A stretch of 64,000 nt of DNA from JAGQIB01 sp041393395 (GTDB taxonomy: Bacteria > ARS69). Where the stretch lies: positions 620,001 through 684,000 of the forward strand of contig JAWKKG010000004.1 in NCBI GenBank assembly GCA_041393395.1, in the 5' to 3' direction. Of this stretch, positions 7,953 through 16,505 are shown piece after piece. The notes beneath the pieces were generated by a model. It saw only the letters and a program-made list of their open reading frames with translations. It was not told the origin of the DNA and ran no database searches. A program made the position numbers and the translations under genes. Each line of letters starts with the position of its first letter. The first letter of the stretch is position 1.

Positions 7953-9884
7953 GTGGCCGTCGTCTCTCCCCGGGAGGAGTGCCGCAGCTCCGCGCGAGTG
8001 TGGGCCCCGCTGCTGTCCGGACGCGCGGACGTCTCGACCTGCGCCGATCCCGCCGACGTCCCCGACGACGCCGGGCTCGTGGTGTTCGACGAGCAGTGCG
8101 CCGACCTCGACAGCTGGCTCGCGCTCGCGGGCGCGACCGGCCGCTCCCCGGATTCGATCGTGGTGTTCGACACGAGCGGACGTTCCCGCCGCGGTGCCGT
8201 GCCGTGGGGGACCGAGGGCGAGGAGGTTCTCGCCGCGATCTCCGACCTGCTCGAACGCCGCGCCCTGATCGAGGACTCCGACGACTTCCTCGAGAGTCTG
8301 CGCGCGTCGAACGCGCGCCTCGACGAACAGCGTCGCCGTTTCGCCCGACTCGCGGTCGAGCAGGCCGACGCGCTGCGCGGCGCGAACGTGTCGCTCTCGC
8401 GCGAGCTCGATCGACTCACCCGCGTGCAGTCGATCGCGCGCTTCTTCGCGGCGCCCGGCCCCGAGGACACCTTCGTCGCGCGCCTCTGCGAAGTCGTCGC
8501 CCGCGCGCTGGGCGCGTCCGGGACGGCGCTCGTCGTCACACCCGAAGGCGCGATCGACGGGAGCTGGAGGGTCTCCGAGCGGAACGTCCGCCACGTGGTC
8601 GCGCAGGTCTCCGACCCCGCGCGGGCTGCCGCCGGATTCGAGACCACACGAAAGGGCCAGGTCGCCTGGTGGGTCCCGGTCGGGCGGACCGGCGCACTGA
8701 TCGTTCTGGCGCGCGACGACGGAAGCGACGGCGTGGATGCCGAGACGATCGACGCGGCCCGGGAGCTCCTCACGGAGGCGCTCGAGACGCGATTCGAGGC
8801 CCGCCAGGGCCGCGAGCGACTCGACCTGACCGAGCGCGTGTTCCGGGATCTGCGCGGCGGCCTCCTGCGGGTGGACGGCGTAGGCCGCGTGGCCCTCGCG
8901 AACCCCGCCTTCGCCGCACTGCTGGGCGTCAGCCCGGCTTCGCTGGAGGGGCGGCCGCTGACCGAGGTCTTCGTGCACGACCCGCACGTCCTCGAGTTGC
9001 TGTCCGCCGCGACCGGGGAGGAGACCGAGACCTGGCTGACGCGACCGGGCGGCCGACGCGTGGCCGTCTCGCTGCGCGCCTCCCGGTCGGATGACGAGGG
9101 TGCCGGCCTGCTCGTGTTGCTCTCCGACCTTTCGCGTCGCAAGGAGATCGAGGCCGAGGTTCGTCGGGCGGATCGGCTCTCGTCGCTCGGTCGCCTCTCG
9201 GCCGGCGTGGCCCACGAGATCCGCAACCCGCTCGCGGGGATCCGCACCACGGCCGAGCTCCTGCGCGAGCGCCTGCAGGATCGGCCCGAACTCGAGAAGT
9301 TCGTCGACGTGATCCTCGAAGAGAGCACGCGGCTCGATCGCATCGTGGGCAGTCTGCTGCAGTTCGCGAAGCCGGCCGCGCCGCGACGCGAGCCATGTCC
9401 GCTGGAGGACCTGCTGCAGCGGGTGACGCGACTCGCCGCCGGTCGGGCGGCGGAACGCGGCATCACGCTGCGGGTGGAGGTGCCGGATCAGGTGCCGTCT
9501 CCCCTTGCGGACCGCGACCAGATCCTGCAGGTTCTGTTGAACCTCGCGCTGAACGCGATCGACGCGAGTCCGGAGGGAGACACGGTGCGTCTCGGAGCCG
9601 AACGCGCCGAGGGGCACGAGGTCCGGCTGTTCGTGGAGGACAGAGGCCTCGGAGTGCCGGACGGCCTGGCGGACCGGGTCTTCGACCCGTTCTTCACGAC
9701 GAAGCCGGGGGGAACGGGACTCGGTCTCTCGATCTCCCAGAATATCGTGTCGCAGCACGAGGGTCGCCTCCAGTTCGTCCGGGAGGCGGATGGCGCCCAC
9801 CGGGCGCTGGTGACGTTGCCCGCCGGCGAGGCCGGGACGAGGGCCGGAACGAGGGAAGGGAGGGGACGATGGCGCGCATCCTGA
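7953..9884 (+). CDS. PAS-containing histidine kinase, NtrB/FlrB-like, partner of the next gene
   Basis: 643 residues, GTG start; an in-frame TTG at 7938 overlapping the previous stop is an alternative. Order: an N-terminal receiver-like or unassigned region (about 1-100), a coiled coil, a GAF-like region, a PAS domain (about 290-385, with ERVFRDLRGGLLRVDGVGRV), HisKA with AHEIRNPLAGI (phospho-His about 421), and HATPase_c with NALNAIDAS, EDRGLGVPDG and GGTGLGLSIS. No membrane segment is evident, so the signal is probably cytosolic, as for FlrB/FleS that sense flagellar assembly state. It overlaps its response regulator by 16 nt. Confidence 0.88.
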   Translation: MAVVSPREECRSSARVWAPLLSGRADVSTCADPADVPDDAGLVVFDEQCADLDSWLALAGATGRSPDSIVVFDTSGRSRRGAVPWGTEGEEVLAAISDLLERRALIEDSDDFLESLRASNARLDEQRRRFARLAVEQADALRGANVSLSRELDRLTRVQSIARFFAAPGPEDTFVARLCEVVARALGASGTALVVTPEGAIDGSWRVSERNVRHVVAQVSDPARAAAGFETTRKGQVAWWVPVGRTGALIVLARDDGSDGVDAETIDAARELLTEALETRFEARQGRERLDLTERVFRDLRGGLLRVDGVGRVALANPAFAALLGVSPASLEGRPLTEVFVHDPHVLELLSAATGEETETWLTRPGGRRVAVSLRASRSDDEGAGLLVLLSDLSRRKEIEAEVRRADRLSSLGRLSAGVAHEIRNPLAGIRTTAELLRERLQDRPELEKFVDVILEESTRLDRIVGSLLQFAKPAAPRREPCPLEDLLQRVTRLAAGRAAERGITLRVEVPDQVPSPLADRDQILQVLLNLALNAIDASPEGDTVRLGAERAEGHEVRLFVEDRGLGVPDGLADRVFDPFFTTKPGGTGLGLSISQNIVSQHEGRLQFVREADGAHRALVTLPAGEAGTRAGTREGRGRWRAS

Positions 9885-11290
9885 TCGTGGACGACGAGAA
9901 GAACCTCCGCTGGTCGCTCCGGATCAAGCTCGAGGAGCACGGACACGACGTGGAGGAAGCCGGCTCCGGCGAGGAGTGTCTGGAGATCCTGCAGGACTCG
10001 CCCGCGGATCTCGTGTTCCTCGACGTCCGCCTGCCCGGACGAGACGGGCTCGAGATCCTCCAGGAGATTCGCCGCCAGCACGCGGACACGATCGTCGTGA
10101 TGATGTCCGCGTACGGGGAGAGCGAGTCCTCCACGGAAGCGATCCGTATGGGCGCGTACTACTTCCTGCGCAAGCCGTTCGAGCTCAAGAAGGTCGTCGA
10201 GCTGCTCGGTGACGCGATGGTCAACATCGAGACCGCGCGTGAGGCACGCAACGCGCGCCAGGTGCGCATCGGCCATCGCGATTCGGATCGGTTCCTCGTG
10301 GGGAACTCCCGCCGGATGACGGAGGTCGTGGCGATCATCGAGAAGGTCGCCGCGAGCAGCACGTCGACGGTGCTGATCCAGGGGGAGTCGGGCACCGGCA
10401 AGGAGCTCGTCGCGAAGGCGATCCACCATCTCTCGCACGCGAGTGAACGTCGGCCGTTCCTCGCGATCAACTGCGCCGGTCTGCCCGAGAACCTGCTCGA
10501 GAGCGAGCTGTTCGGACACGAGAAGGGCGCGTTCACGGATGCGCGGGACCGCAAGCGCGGCCTGCTGGAGATCGCGAACGGCGGCACGCTGTTCCTCGAC
10601 GAGATCGGGGAGATGCCGCTCGGCCTCCAGGCGCGACTGCTTCGCGTTCTCGAGACCAAGACCTTCCGTCGCATCGGCGGCATCCAGGACATCGAGGTCG
10701 GGCTACGCATCGTGGCCGCGACGAACCGCGACCTCAAGCGGGAGGCGCAGGAAGGGCGGTTCCGCGAGGACCTGTTCTTCCGGCTGAACGTCGTGCCGAT
10801 CGACATCCCGCCACTGCGGGAGCGCCCCGAGGACGTGCCGATCCTGGCGAGCTTCTTCGTGCAGACGTTCAATCGCGAACTCGGACGGGCGGTCCGCGGC
10901 TTCTCGCCGGAAGCCCGCGAGCTGCTCCGCGGCTATCACTGGCCCGGCAACGTGCGCGAGCTCAAGAACGTCATCGAGCGGGCGATCCTGCTCGAGTCCT
11001 CCGACGTGATCCTCGGCAGCCACCTGCCGCTCGAAGTGTCGGCGCGCCGGGCGACGCCGGCCGCGCTCCCCGACGACGTCGCGGAGTTCGAGCCACGGCC
11101 GCTCCGGGAGGTCGAGCTCGACTACATCCGCCGGACCGTGGAGCACTTCGACGGCAACAAGTCGAAGGCCGCCCGCGCGCTCGGCATCTCCCGCCAGACG
11201 CTCCGGGACAAGCTCCAGGCAGCCGACGCCGAGAGCGGCGAGAATCCGGCCAGACATGGCCAGATTCCTGCCACTATGGCCAGATCCTGA
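9869..11290 (+). CDS. Sigma-54 dependent response regulator, FlrC/FleR/NtrC-like
   Basis: 473 residues, ATG after GGGAGGGGA. Receiver domain 1-120 with acidic DDE at 8-10, phospho-Asp 52 and Lys 102. AAA+ domain with Walker A GESGTGKE (172-179), Walker B FLDEIGE, and the sigma-54 contact loop reading GAFTDA (220-225) instead of the usual GAFTGA. A Fis-type HTH lies at the end (NKSKAARALGISRQTLRDKL). The last codons overlap a pair of 17-bp dyad sites that appear to be enhancers for the downstream sigma-54 promoter. It is a likely master activator of the flagellar class II genes. Confidence 0.9.
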   Translation: MARILIVDDEKNLRWSLRIKLEEHGHDVEEAGSGEECLEILQDSPADLVFLDVRLPGRDGLEILQEIRRQHADTIVVMMSAYGESESSTEAIRMGAYYFLRKPFELKKVVELLGDAMVNIETAREARNARQVRIGHRDSDRFLVGNSRRMTEVVAIIEKVAASSTSTVLIQGESGTGKELVAKAIHHLSHASERRPFLAINCAGLPENLLESELFGHEKGAFTDARDRKRGLLEIANGGTLFLDEIGEMPLGLQARLLRVLETKTFRRIGGIQDIEVGLRIVAATNRDLKREAQEGRFREDLFFRLNVVPIDIPPLRERPEDVPILASFFVQTFNRELGRAVRGFSPEARELLRGYHWPGNVRELKNVIERAILLESSDVILGSHLPLEVSARRATPAALPDDVAEFEPRPLREVELDYIRRTVEHFDGNKSKAARALGISRQTLRDKLQAADAESGENPARHGQIPATMARS

Positions 11291-11293
11291 CCA
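11246..11293 (+). promoter_or_regulatory. Paired enhancer sites (UAS 1) for a sigma-54 activator
   Basis: Two 17-bp imperfect dyads, TGGCCAGATTCCTGCCA (11257-11273) and TGGCCAGATCCTGACCA (11277-11293), start exactly 20 bp apart (two helical turns). An extra half site CCGGCCAG is at 11246. Close relatives occur at 30303-30351 and 47147-47186, each about 95-130 bp upstream of a sigma-54 promoter. The sites lie inside the 3' end of the preceding activator gene. The binding protein is inferred, not shown. Confidence 0.65.
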
Positions 11294-11385
11294 CCGAACC
11301 GTCGATCCCCACCCGTTCCGCGGGCGGGATCCCGGTCGCCTCGCGGACCCGCAGGTCCCCGCGTCGGGCCTGATTTGCCGGCTTT

Positions 11386-11406
11386 CCGCCGCCCTCGGCG
11401 GATTTT
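11386..11406 (+). terminator. Short intrinsic terminator-like hairpin
   Basis: CCGCCG, loop CCCT, CGGCGG, then ATTTT. It lies between the sigma-54 activator gene and the next promoter and could end the upstream transcript. The stem is only 6 bp, so confidence is modest. Confidence 0.4.
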
Positions 11407-11414
11407 GCCGATTG

Positions 11415-11430
11415 TGGCCCCACCTTTGCA
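11415..11430 (+). promoter_or_regulatory. Sigma-54 promoter of the flgB-fliK-flgE operon
   Basis: TGGCCCC-ACCT-TTGCA fits TGGCACG-N4-TTGCA, with the invariant GG and GC at the correct 10-bp spacing. Paired enhancer sites lie about 120 bp upstream. The next start codon is 55 bases downstream, and every gene to 27312 is co-directional with short or negative spacing. Confidence 0.8.
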
Positions 11431-11484
11431 GTGTGCTCGCCTCGTCGTGCGACCCGTTCCGTTGCCGCGAGGAGGCGAGTTCCG

Positions 11485-12966
11485 ATGTTCCGATCGATGG
11501 CCGCGCTGGCTCTTCTGCTGTTCGCGCTTCCCGCGCACGCCGAGGACCCGGCCCGACTGATCGACACCCGCGCCGGCCGCACGCCCAAGGGGGCGACGCG
11601 CGTGGTGTTCCAGATGGACCGGCCCGTGGAGTTCCTCGCGGTGGAGTTGCCGCAGGAGAACGGGATCGAGCTTCATCTCCTGAGCGCGGACACGACCGAG
11701 ATTCCGTCGGACCGTACGATCCGAGACGGCGCCGTTCAGGAGATCACGTTCCGCCCCGGCAACGCGGGCCTCGTCGCCCGGATGACCGGCGGGTCGCAGC
11801 GCGTCTCCGCGAAGGCGTTCGCGCTCACGAATCCCGATCGGGTGGTGGTCGACCTGCGCGCGGACGAAGGCGACGCCGCGTCGGTGGACGCCGGCATGGA
11901 TGCGCCCGGCGACGCGCCCCGGATCGCGGACGCGCCGGCGGCGGTCCGCCCCGAGCCGAAGGTTCCGTCGACGCCGGTCCGGGAGGTCGCGGCCGCACAC
12001 ACGAAGAACACGACGCCCGCGAAACGCGCGAAGACGCCGCCGGTCTCGGACGACGAGGCGCCCGCCCCCGATCCGGTGGCGACGGCCGAGCAGATCGCCA
12101 CGATCTTCGAGACGCCCTCCGCCGTCGCGCCCACGTCGGAAGACGATTCCGACTTCTCGGAGCTCCTGGGCTGGATCCGCGTGCTGCAGTCGAACGTCGA
12201 GGCGTTGAACTACGCCGAGGACGAGGAGGAGCGCGCGAAGTACCGTCGCTCGCTCGCGTTCCTGCTGATGCGTCGTGGACTGTACGGTGAGGCTGAGCGC
12301 GCGCTCGTGTCCTCGCTGCAGTCGCCCGGGCACGACTCCACGACCGCGGTCGCCGACTCCGTCCACCTCGCCGAGCTGCGACTCCGTCGGGGGGACCAGG
12401 AGGGCGCGTCCACCGTCGCGCGCGCGATCGACGTCCCGCGGGCCACCGCGTACCAGAAGATCCGCCTCGGCGATGTGCTCCTGCAGACGGGTTTCCCGGC
12501 GCTCGCCGCCGACCTGCTCTCCGAGTCGCGCGATCAGGTCGACGGCGAAGCCGCGGCCCGCGCGACGTTGCTGCTCGCGCGCGCTCGCTGGGACCAGGGA
12601 GACGCGAAGTCCGCCCTCGCGATCCTGCGCGATCTCGAGCGGACGGGCGGGGCCCCCGAGGAATCCCGAGCCGCCGCGTGGGTGCTGCTCGCCGACTGTC
12701 TGGCCGCCACGGACCAGGTCGCGGAAGCGCGCTCCTGGTACGAGAAGGCGTCGCGACTGTCGCTCGGCGACGAGGAAGCGAGCTGGGTCGGACTGCAGCT
12801 CGGCAATCTCGCGCGCAAGCAAGGTCGCCAGGACGATGCGATCGCCCGCTATCGCGAGACCGTGGAACGCTACCCGAACACGTTCTACGCGACGCAGGCC
12901 GAGTGGTTCCTTCGTGTCGCGCAGCAGTTGCAGGTTCTGCGCGTGGTGGAGGCTTCGCGTGGCTGA
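11485..12966 (+). CDS. Exported AMIN-domain protein with C-terminal TPR repeats
   Basis: 493 residues from the ATG after GAGGAGG. A signal peptide (about 1-19, ending ALPAHA) is followed by an AMIN-like beta domain (about 30-135: TRVVFQMDRPVEFLAVEL ... NPDRVVVDLRA). Then comes an Ala/Pro-rich linker (about 140-220) and TPR-like helices (about 225-490, e.g. ARSWYEKASRLS and AIARYRETVERYPNT). AMIN domains bind peptidoglycan or secretin-type complexes and give polar or septal localisation. As first gene of the sigma-54 operon it may be a periplasmic scaffold for basal-body placement, which is inference. Confidence 0.75.
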   Translation: MFRSMAALALLLFALPAHAEDPARLIDTRAGRTPKGATRVVFQMDRPVEFLAVELPQENGIELHLLSADTTEIPSDRTIRDGAVQEITFRPGNAGLVARMTGGSQRVSAKAFALTNPDRVVVDLRADEGDAASVDAGMDAPGDAPRIADAPAAVRPEPKVPSTPVREVAAAHTKNTTPAKRAKTPPVSDDEAPAPDPVATAEQIATIFETPSAVAPTSEDDSDFSELLGWIRVLQSNVEALNYAEDEEERAKYRRSLAFLLMRRGLYGEAERALVSSLQSPGHDSTTAVADSVHLAELRLRRGDQEGASTVARAIDVPRATAYQKIRLGDVLLQTGFPALAADLLSESRDQVDGEAAARATLLLARARWDQGDAKSALAILRDLERTGGAPEESRAAAWVLLADCLAATDQVAEARSWYEKASRLSLGDEEASWVGLQLGNLARKQGRQDDAIARYRETVERYPNTFYATQAEWFLRVAQQLQVLRVVEASRG

Positions 12967-13438
12967 TCCGGGATCCCTCCCCGATCCGCGCCTGGAGGAG
13001 CTGACCCAGACCTACCGGCGGATTCTCGGGCACTACGAGGAGATCGTGGCGTTGTCGCGCGAGCAGCGACGTCGTCTCGCGGAGCGGGAACCGATCGCCG
13101 GAGTGAACCGGCTGCTGCAGGAGAAGAAGAAGTTGCTGGCGGAGATTCGTGCCGAGGAGGAGAGAGTGACGGGAGCGAGGGAGTGGTGGAAGAAGGTCCG
13201 ACGCAACCTGCCGCCGCGGGACGGTCGGGATCTGCTCTCCCTCCTCGACGCGATCTCCGCCAGCGTGGAAACGTCGCTCGGACTCGAGAGCGAGTGCCGC
13301 GAGCTGCTGACGCGCGCCGCGGCCTGGGGCGGTCCGGTGCAGGGCCCCGTCGGCGCGACGGTGTCGCTCGGCGCCCGGGCGCACGCCGCGTACGCACGTT
13401 CCGAGTCCGTGGCTTCGCGACCGGGAGACCGGGGATGA
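12959..13438 (+). CDS. FlgN-like flagellar export chaperone
   Basis: 159 residues, GTG start overlapping the previous stop by 8 nt and preceded by GGTGGAGG. The protein is helical and charged: LEELTQTYRRILGHYEEIVAL, then EKKKLLAEIRAEEERV, matching the long helices of FlgN-type chaperones for FlgK/FlgL. It then continues directly into a kinase gene (ATGA overlap). Family membership rests on fold, size and context rather than on a diagnostic motif. Confidence 0.6.
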   Translation: MADPGSLPDPRLEELTQTYRRILGHYEEIVALSREQRRRLAEREPIAGVNRLLQEKKKLLAEIRAEEERVTGAREWWKKVRRNLPPRDGRDLLSLLDAISASVETSLGLESECRELLTRAAAWGGPVQGPVGATVSLGARAHAAYARSESVASRPGDRG

Positions 13439-14235
13439 ACGCGCCCCGCGACGCCCGGGACACCCCGGTCACGAACGGCGGCGAGCTCGTGGACGCGCTC
13501 GCGGCCCTCGATCACGGGGCGCGTCTCCTCGAAGGGGCCTACCGCGAGCTGTGGAGCGCCCGCGAATCCGAGCGTGTCGCGAGCACGCTGCGCGAGGCCG
13601 AGGCCGTGCGCGATCTCTGTCACGAGCTCGGGAACCCGCTGTCGGGAGTGCGCGGCCTGGCCGAGTTGCTCCGACGCGAGCTGCAGGACCGCCCGGACTC
13701 CGAGCGTGCGTCGCGCCTCCTGGACAAGATGTGCCGCGGCCTCGACTCCGTGAGCGCGATCGTGAGCGGCCGTTCCGAAGCGCCCGAGATGGCCGCGGAC
13801 GGCGCGCAGATCGTGGAGGAGGCCGTGGGCCTGGCGCTCGCCGCGAACCGGGCGGAGGGCGGCGACGTCCGCTTCTCGGTCAACGCCCCCACCGGCATCG
13901 AGCTCACCACCGCGACGTCTCCGTTCCGCGAGATCGCATCGAACCTGATCCGCAACGCGGCCGAAGCGTGCGGTCGGGACGGTCACGTCGCGGTGCGGCT
14001 GCAGTCCGACCTCGACGCCGTGACACTGGAAGTCGAGGACGACGGACCGGGCCTTCCCGACGTCGCCGAGGACGCGCTGTTCCGGCGCGGCTTCAGCACG
14101 AAGGGCGCGCGGCGTGGTCGGGGTCTCGGGATCGTGCGCGATCGCGTGGACGAGGCGGGCGGATCGATCCGGTTCGAGCGTCGCGAGCGCGGCACGCGAG
14201 TGTGCGTGGTGCTGCCGCGGGGAGGGGCGCGATGA
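13435..14235 (+). CDS. Short soluble histidine kinase
   Basis: 266 residues with no membrane segment and no recognisable sensor domain. The dimerisation helix has CHELGNPLSG (phospho-His 63) and ATP lid motifs NLIRNAAEA, EDDGPGLPD and GRGLGIVRD. It overlaps FlgN-like (ATGA) and the following response regulator by 4 nt, so the pair is one translationally coupled unit, comparable to the FlrB/FlrC or FleS/FleR pairs. A separate kinase/activator pair lies at 7953-11290, so this island has two. Confidence 0.85.
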   Translation: MNAPRDARDTPVTNGGELVDALAALDHGARLLEGAYRELWSARESERVASTLREAEAVRDLCHELGNPLSGVRGLAELLRRELQDRPDSERASRLLDKMCRGLDSVSAIVSGRSEAPEMAADGAQIVEEAVGLALAANRAEGGDVRFSVNAPTGIELTTATSPFREIASNLIRNAAEACGRDGHVAVRLQSDLDAVTLEVEDDGPGLPDVAEDALFRRGFSTKGARRGRGLGIVRDRVDEAGGSIRFERRERGTRVCVVLPRGGAR

Positions 14236-15548
14236 AGCCGCGAGTCCTGGTGGCCGACGACGAGCCGACCATGCTCGAGCTCTTCGAAGAGACGCTCGGC
14301 GAGGCGTTCGATGTGCGGGTGGCGATCGACGGCACGGAGGCGGCCGATCTGCTCGAGCGGGAGCCGTTCGAGCTCGTCTTCCTGGACCTCCGGATGCCGG
14401 GCCGCGACGGGGCAGACCTCGTGCGGGCGCTCCGGTCCGCGGGCAAGAGTCTTCCGGCCGTCGTGATGTCCGCGCACGCGGGCTCGGAGCGTCGGCGGGA
14501 GATCCTCGGCGGCGGCGCGGATCGTTTCCTGCCGAAGCCGTTCCTGCCGGCCGACATCGAGGCGCTGGCGCGGGAGCTGCTCGCGGAGGAGCCCTCCGCG
14601 AACCGCGGCCTCGTGGCCGAAGATCCGGCCACGCGCGAGATCCTCGACACGATCGCTCGCATCGCTCCCACGCGGGCCACGGTCCTCGTGCAGGGCGAGA
14701 CCGGCACCGGAAAGGAAGTGCTCGCTCGGGAAATCCATGAGCGCAGCGGGCGCGCCGGCGGTCCGTTCGTGCGCGTGAACTGCGCGGCGCTCACCGAGAG
14801 TCTGCTGGAGAGCGAGCTGTTCGGACACGAGCGAGGCTCGTTCACGGGTGCGGTGCGCACCACGCGCGGCCTGTTCGAGGCGGCGCACCGGGGCACGCTC
14901 CTGCTGGACGAGATCGGGGAGATCTCGGCCGTGATGCAGGCGAAGCTCCTGCGCGTTCTCCAGGAACGCGAGGTCCGTCGCGTGGGCGGGGCGGAAAACA
15001 TTGCCGTCGACGTCCGGGTCGTCGCCACCACGAACCGCGATCTCGCGGTGGAGGTCGCGGCAGGGCGCTTCCGCGAGGATCTCTATCACCGTCTCGACGT
15101 CCTTCGTCTCGACGTGCCGCCGCTGCGTTCCCGGCCGGGGGACATCGAGCCGCTCACGCATTCGATCCTGCGCCGGAAGGCGCGGGAGCACGAGCTCCCG
15201 ACGCCGCGCGTCACCCCGGAAGCGATTGCCGCGCTGCGCGCGCATCCCTGGCCGGGCAATGTCCGCGAGCTCGAGAACGCTTTGGAACGCGCCTTGCTAA
15301 TGGCTTCGGACGGGCTGGTGAAGGCCGGCGATCTCCGGCTCGATTCCGACCGGACGGCCGGACGCGCCACGGGCTTCGTGGCCGGGACCAAGCTGCGGGA
15401 CGCGGAGCGTGAGCTCATCGTGGCCACGCTCCTGGCGACCGGCGGGAACCGCACCCGGGCGGCCGAGATGCTCGGGGTGAGTGTCCGGACGATGCGGAAC
15501 AAGATCCGCGAGTACCGCGCGAGCGGGCACTGGGGGGAAGACGAATGA
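14232..15548 (+). CDS. Sigma-54 dependent response regulator, FlbD/FlrC-like
   Basis: 438 residues: receiver (DDE at 9-11, Asp 52, Lys after FLP), AAA+ domain with Walker A GETGTGKE and Walker B LLDEIGE, and a Fis-type HTH (GNRTRAAEMLGVSVRTMRNKI). The sigma-54 contact loop reads GSFTGA, a conservative variant of GAFTGA. Sitting directly before flgB (ATGA overlap) inside the sigma-54 operon, it is a candidate positive-feedback or late class II activator. Confidence 0.88.
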   Translation: MKPRVLVADDEPTMLELFEETLGEAFDVRVAIDGTEAADLLEREPFELVFLDLRMPGRDGADLVRALRSAGKSLPAVVMSAHAGSERRREILGGGADRFLPKPFLPADIEALARELLAEEPSANRGLVAEDPATREILDTIARIAPTRATVLVQGETGTGKEVLAREIHERSGRAGGPFVRVNCAALTESLLESELFGHERGSFTGAVRTTRGLFEAAHRGTLLLDEIGEISAVMQAKLLRVLQEREVRRVGGAENIAVDVRVVATTNRDLAVEVAAGRFREDLYHRLDVLRLDVPPLRSRPGDIEPLTHSILRRKAREHELPTPRVTPEAIAALRAHPWPGNVRELENALERALLMASDGLVKAGDLRLDSDRTAGRATGFVAGTKLRDAERELIVATLLATGGNRTRAAEMLGVSVRTMRNKIREYRASGHWGEDE

Positions 15549-15970
15549 TCGATCGCATCCTGTTCGGGCAGCCCACGCTCGACGTGACGAAGCGGGCGCT
15601 CGACGTCTACGCCGACCGGGGTCGCGTCCACGCGAAGAACGTCGCGAACGCGGAGACCCCGGGCTACCGCGCCCAGGAAGTGAAGTTCGAGGAGGACCTC
15701 CAGCTCGCGTTGCGCATGAACGCGGCCGGCGGCGAGGTCCGCAAGACGCAGCCGAACCACCTCGGCGTGGATGGCGAGTATCCGGTGGGACGGGTGGCGG
15801 CGCGGAACCCGGAGTCGGTGTGGACCGCGAGCGGCTACAACGACGTCGAGATCGACCGCGAGATGTCGGACATCGCGCGGAACACGATGCGGTTCACGGT
15901 GGCGGCCGAGATGGTGTCGCGGGCCTACCAGGGCATGCGCGCCGCGATCCTCGGCCGGCGTCTCGGCTAG
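15545..15970 (+). CDS. flgB: Flagellar proximal rod protein FlgB
   Basis: 141 residues, ATG overlapping the preceding stop. It contains the rod signature HAKNVANAETPGYRAQEVKFE, and ends with the helix YQGMRAAILGRRLG typical of rod and hook proteins. Length matches FlgB (about 130-140). It forms the proximal rod with FlgC and is secreted by the flagellar type III system without cleavage. flgC follows after 15 nt. Confidence 0.96.
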   Translation: MIDRILFGQPTLDVTKRALDVYADRGRVHAKNVANAETPGYRAQEVKFEEDLQLALRMNAAGGEVRKTQPNHLGVDGEYPVGRVAARNPESVWTASGYNDVEIDREMSDIARNTMRFTVAAEMVSRAYQGMRAAILGRRLG

Positions 15971-15985
15971 GCAGGAGAGGACCCG

Positions 15986-16498
15986 ATGAGTGACTCGAAT
16001 CTGTTCCACGCCTTCGATCTGAGCGCCTCCGGCCTCTCGGCCCAGCGCGCGCGGCTCAACGTGATCGCGGAGAATCTCGCGAACGCGCAGACGACGCGGA
16101 CGCCGGAAGGCGGCCCGTACCGTCGCCGCGTGCTCACCGTGGCCGAGGCCGGGGGAGCGTCCTCGGATCTCTTCGAACGCCTGCTGAACGCCACGCGCAA
16201 CGCGTCGCTCGGGCCGGCCCGCACGTCGCCGAAGCACCTCGAACCGATCGATCCGATCCGGTTCCCGAACGGTCGCAACGCGGTGACCTGGAACGTCGCG
16301 GCGGACGAGACGTCGCCGCTGCGGTGGGAGTACGAGCCGGGACACCCGGACGCGAACGCCGAGGGCTACGTCGCGTATCCGAACGTCGACGTGATCAAGG
16401 AAATGGTGGACCTGATGGCGGCCTCTCGTGCGTACGAGGCGAACGTCACGGTCCTCGGAGCCACGAAGTCCATGCTGCGCAAGGCGCTCGAGATCTAG
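15986..16498 (+). CDS. flgC: Flagellar basal-body rod protein FlgC
   Basis: 170 residues. The N-terminal rod motif is SGLSAQRARLNVIAENLANAQ, with TPEGGPYRRR. The C-terminal segment reads EGYVAYPNVDVIKEMVDLM and YEANVTVLGATKSML, the conserved closing helix of rod, hook and HAP1 proteins. The spacing of both ends fits FlgC, slightly long. The order flgB-flgC-fliE is the usual one. Confidence 0.96.
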   Translation: MSDSNLFHAFDLSASGLSAQRARLNVIAENLANAQTTRTPEGGPYRRRVLTVAEAGGASSDLFERLLNATRNASLGPARTSPKHLEPIDPIRFPNGRNAVTWNVAADETSPLRWEYEPGHPDANAEGYVAYPNVDVIKEMVDLMAASRAYEANVTVLGATKSMLRKALEI

Positions 16499-16505
16499 GA
16501 GGCAG

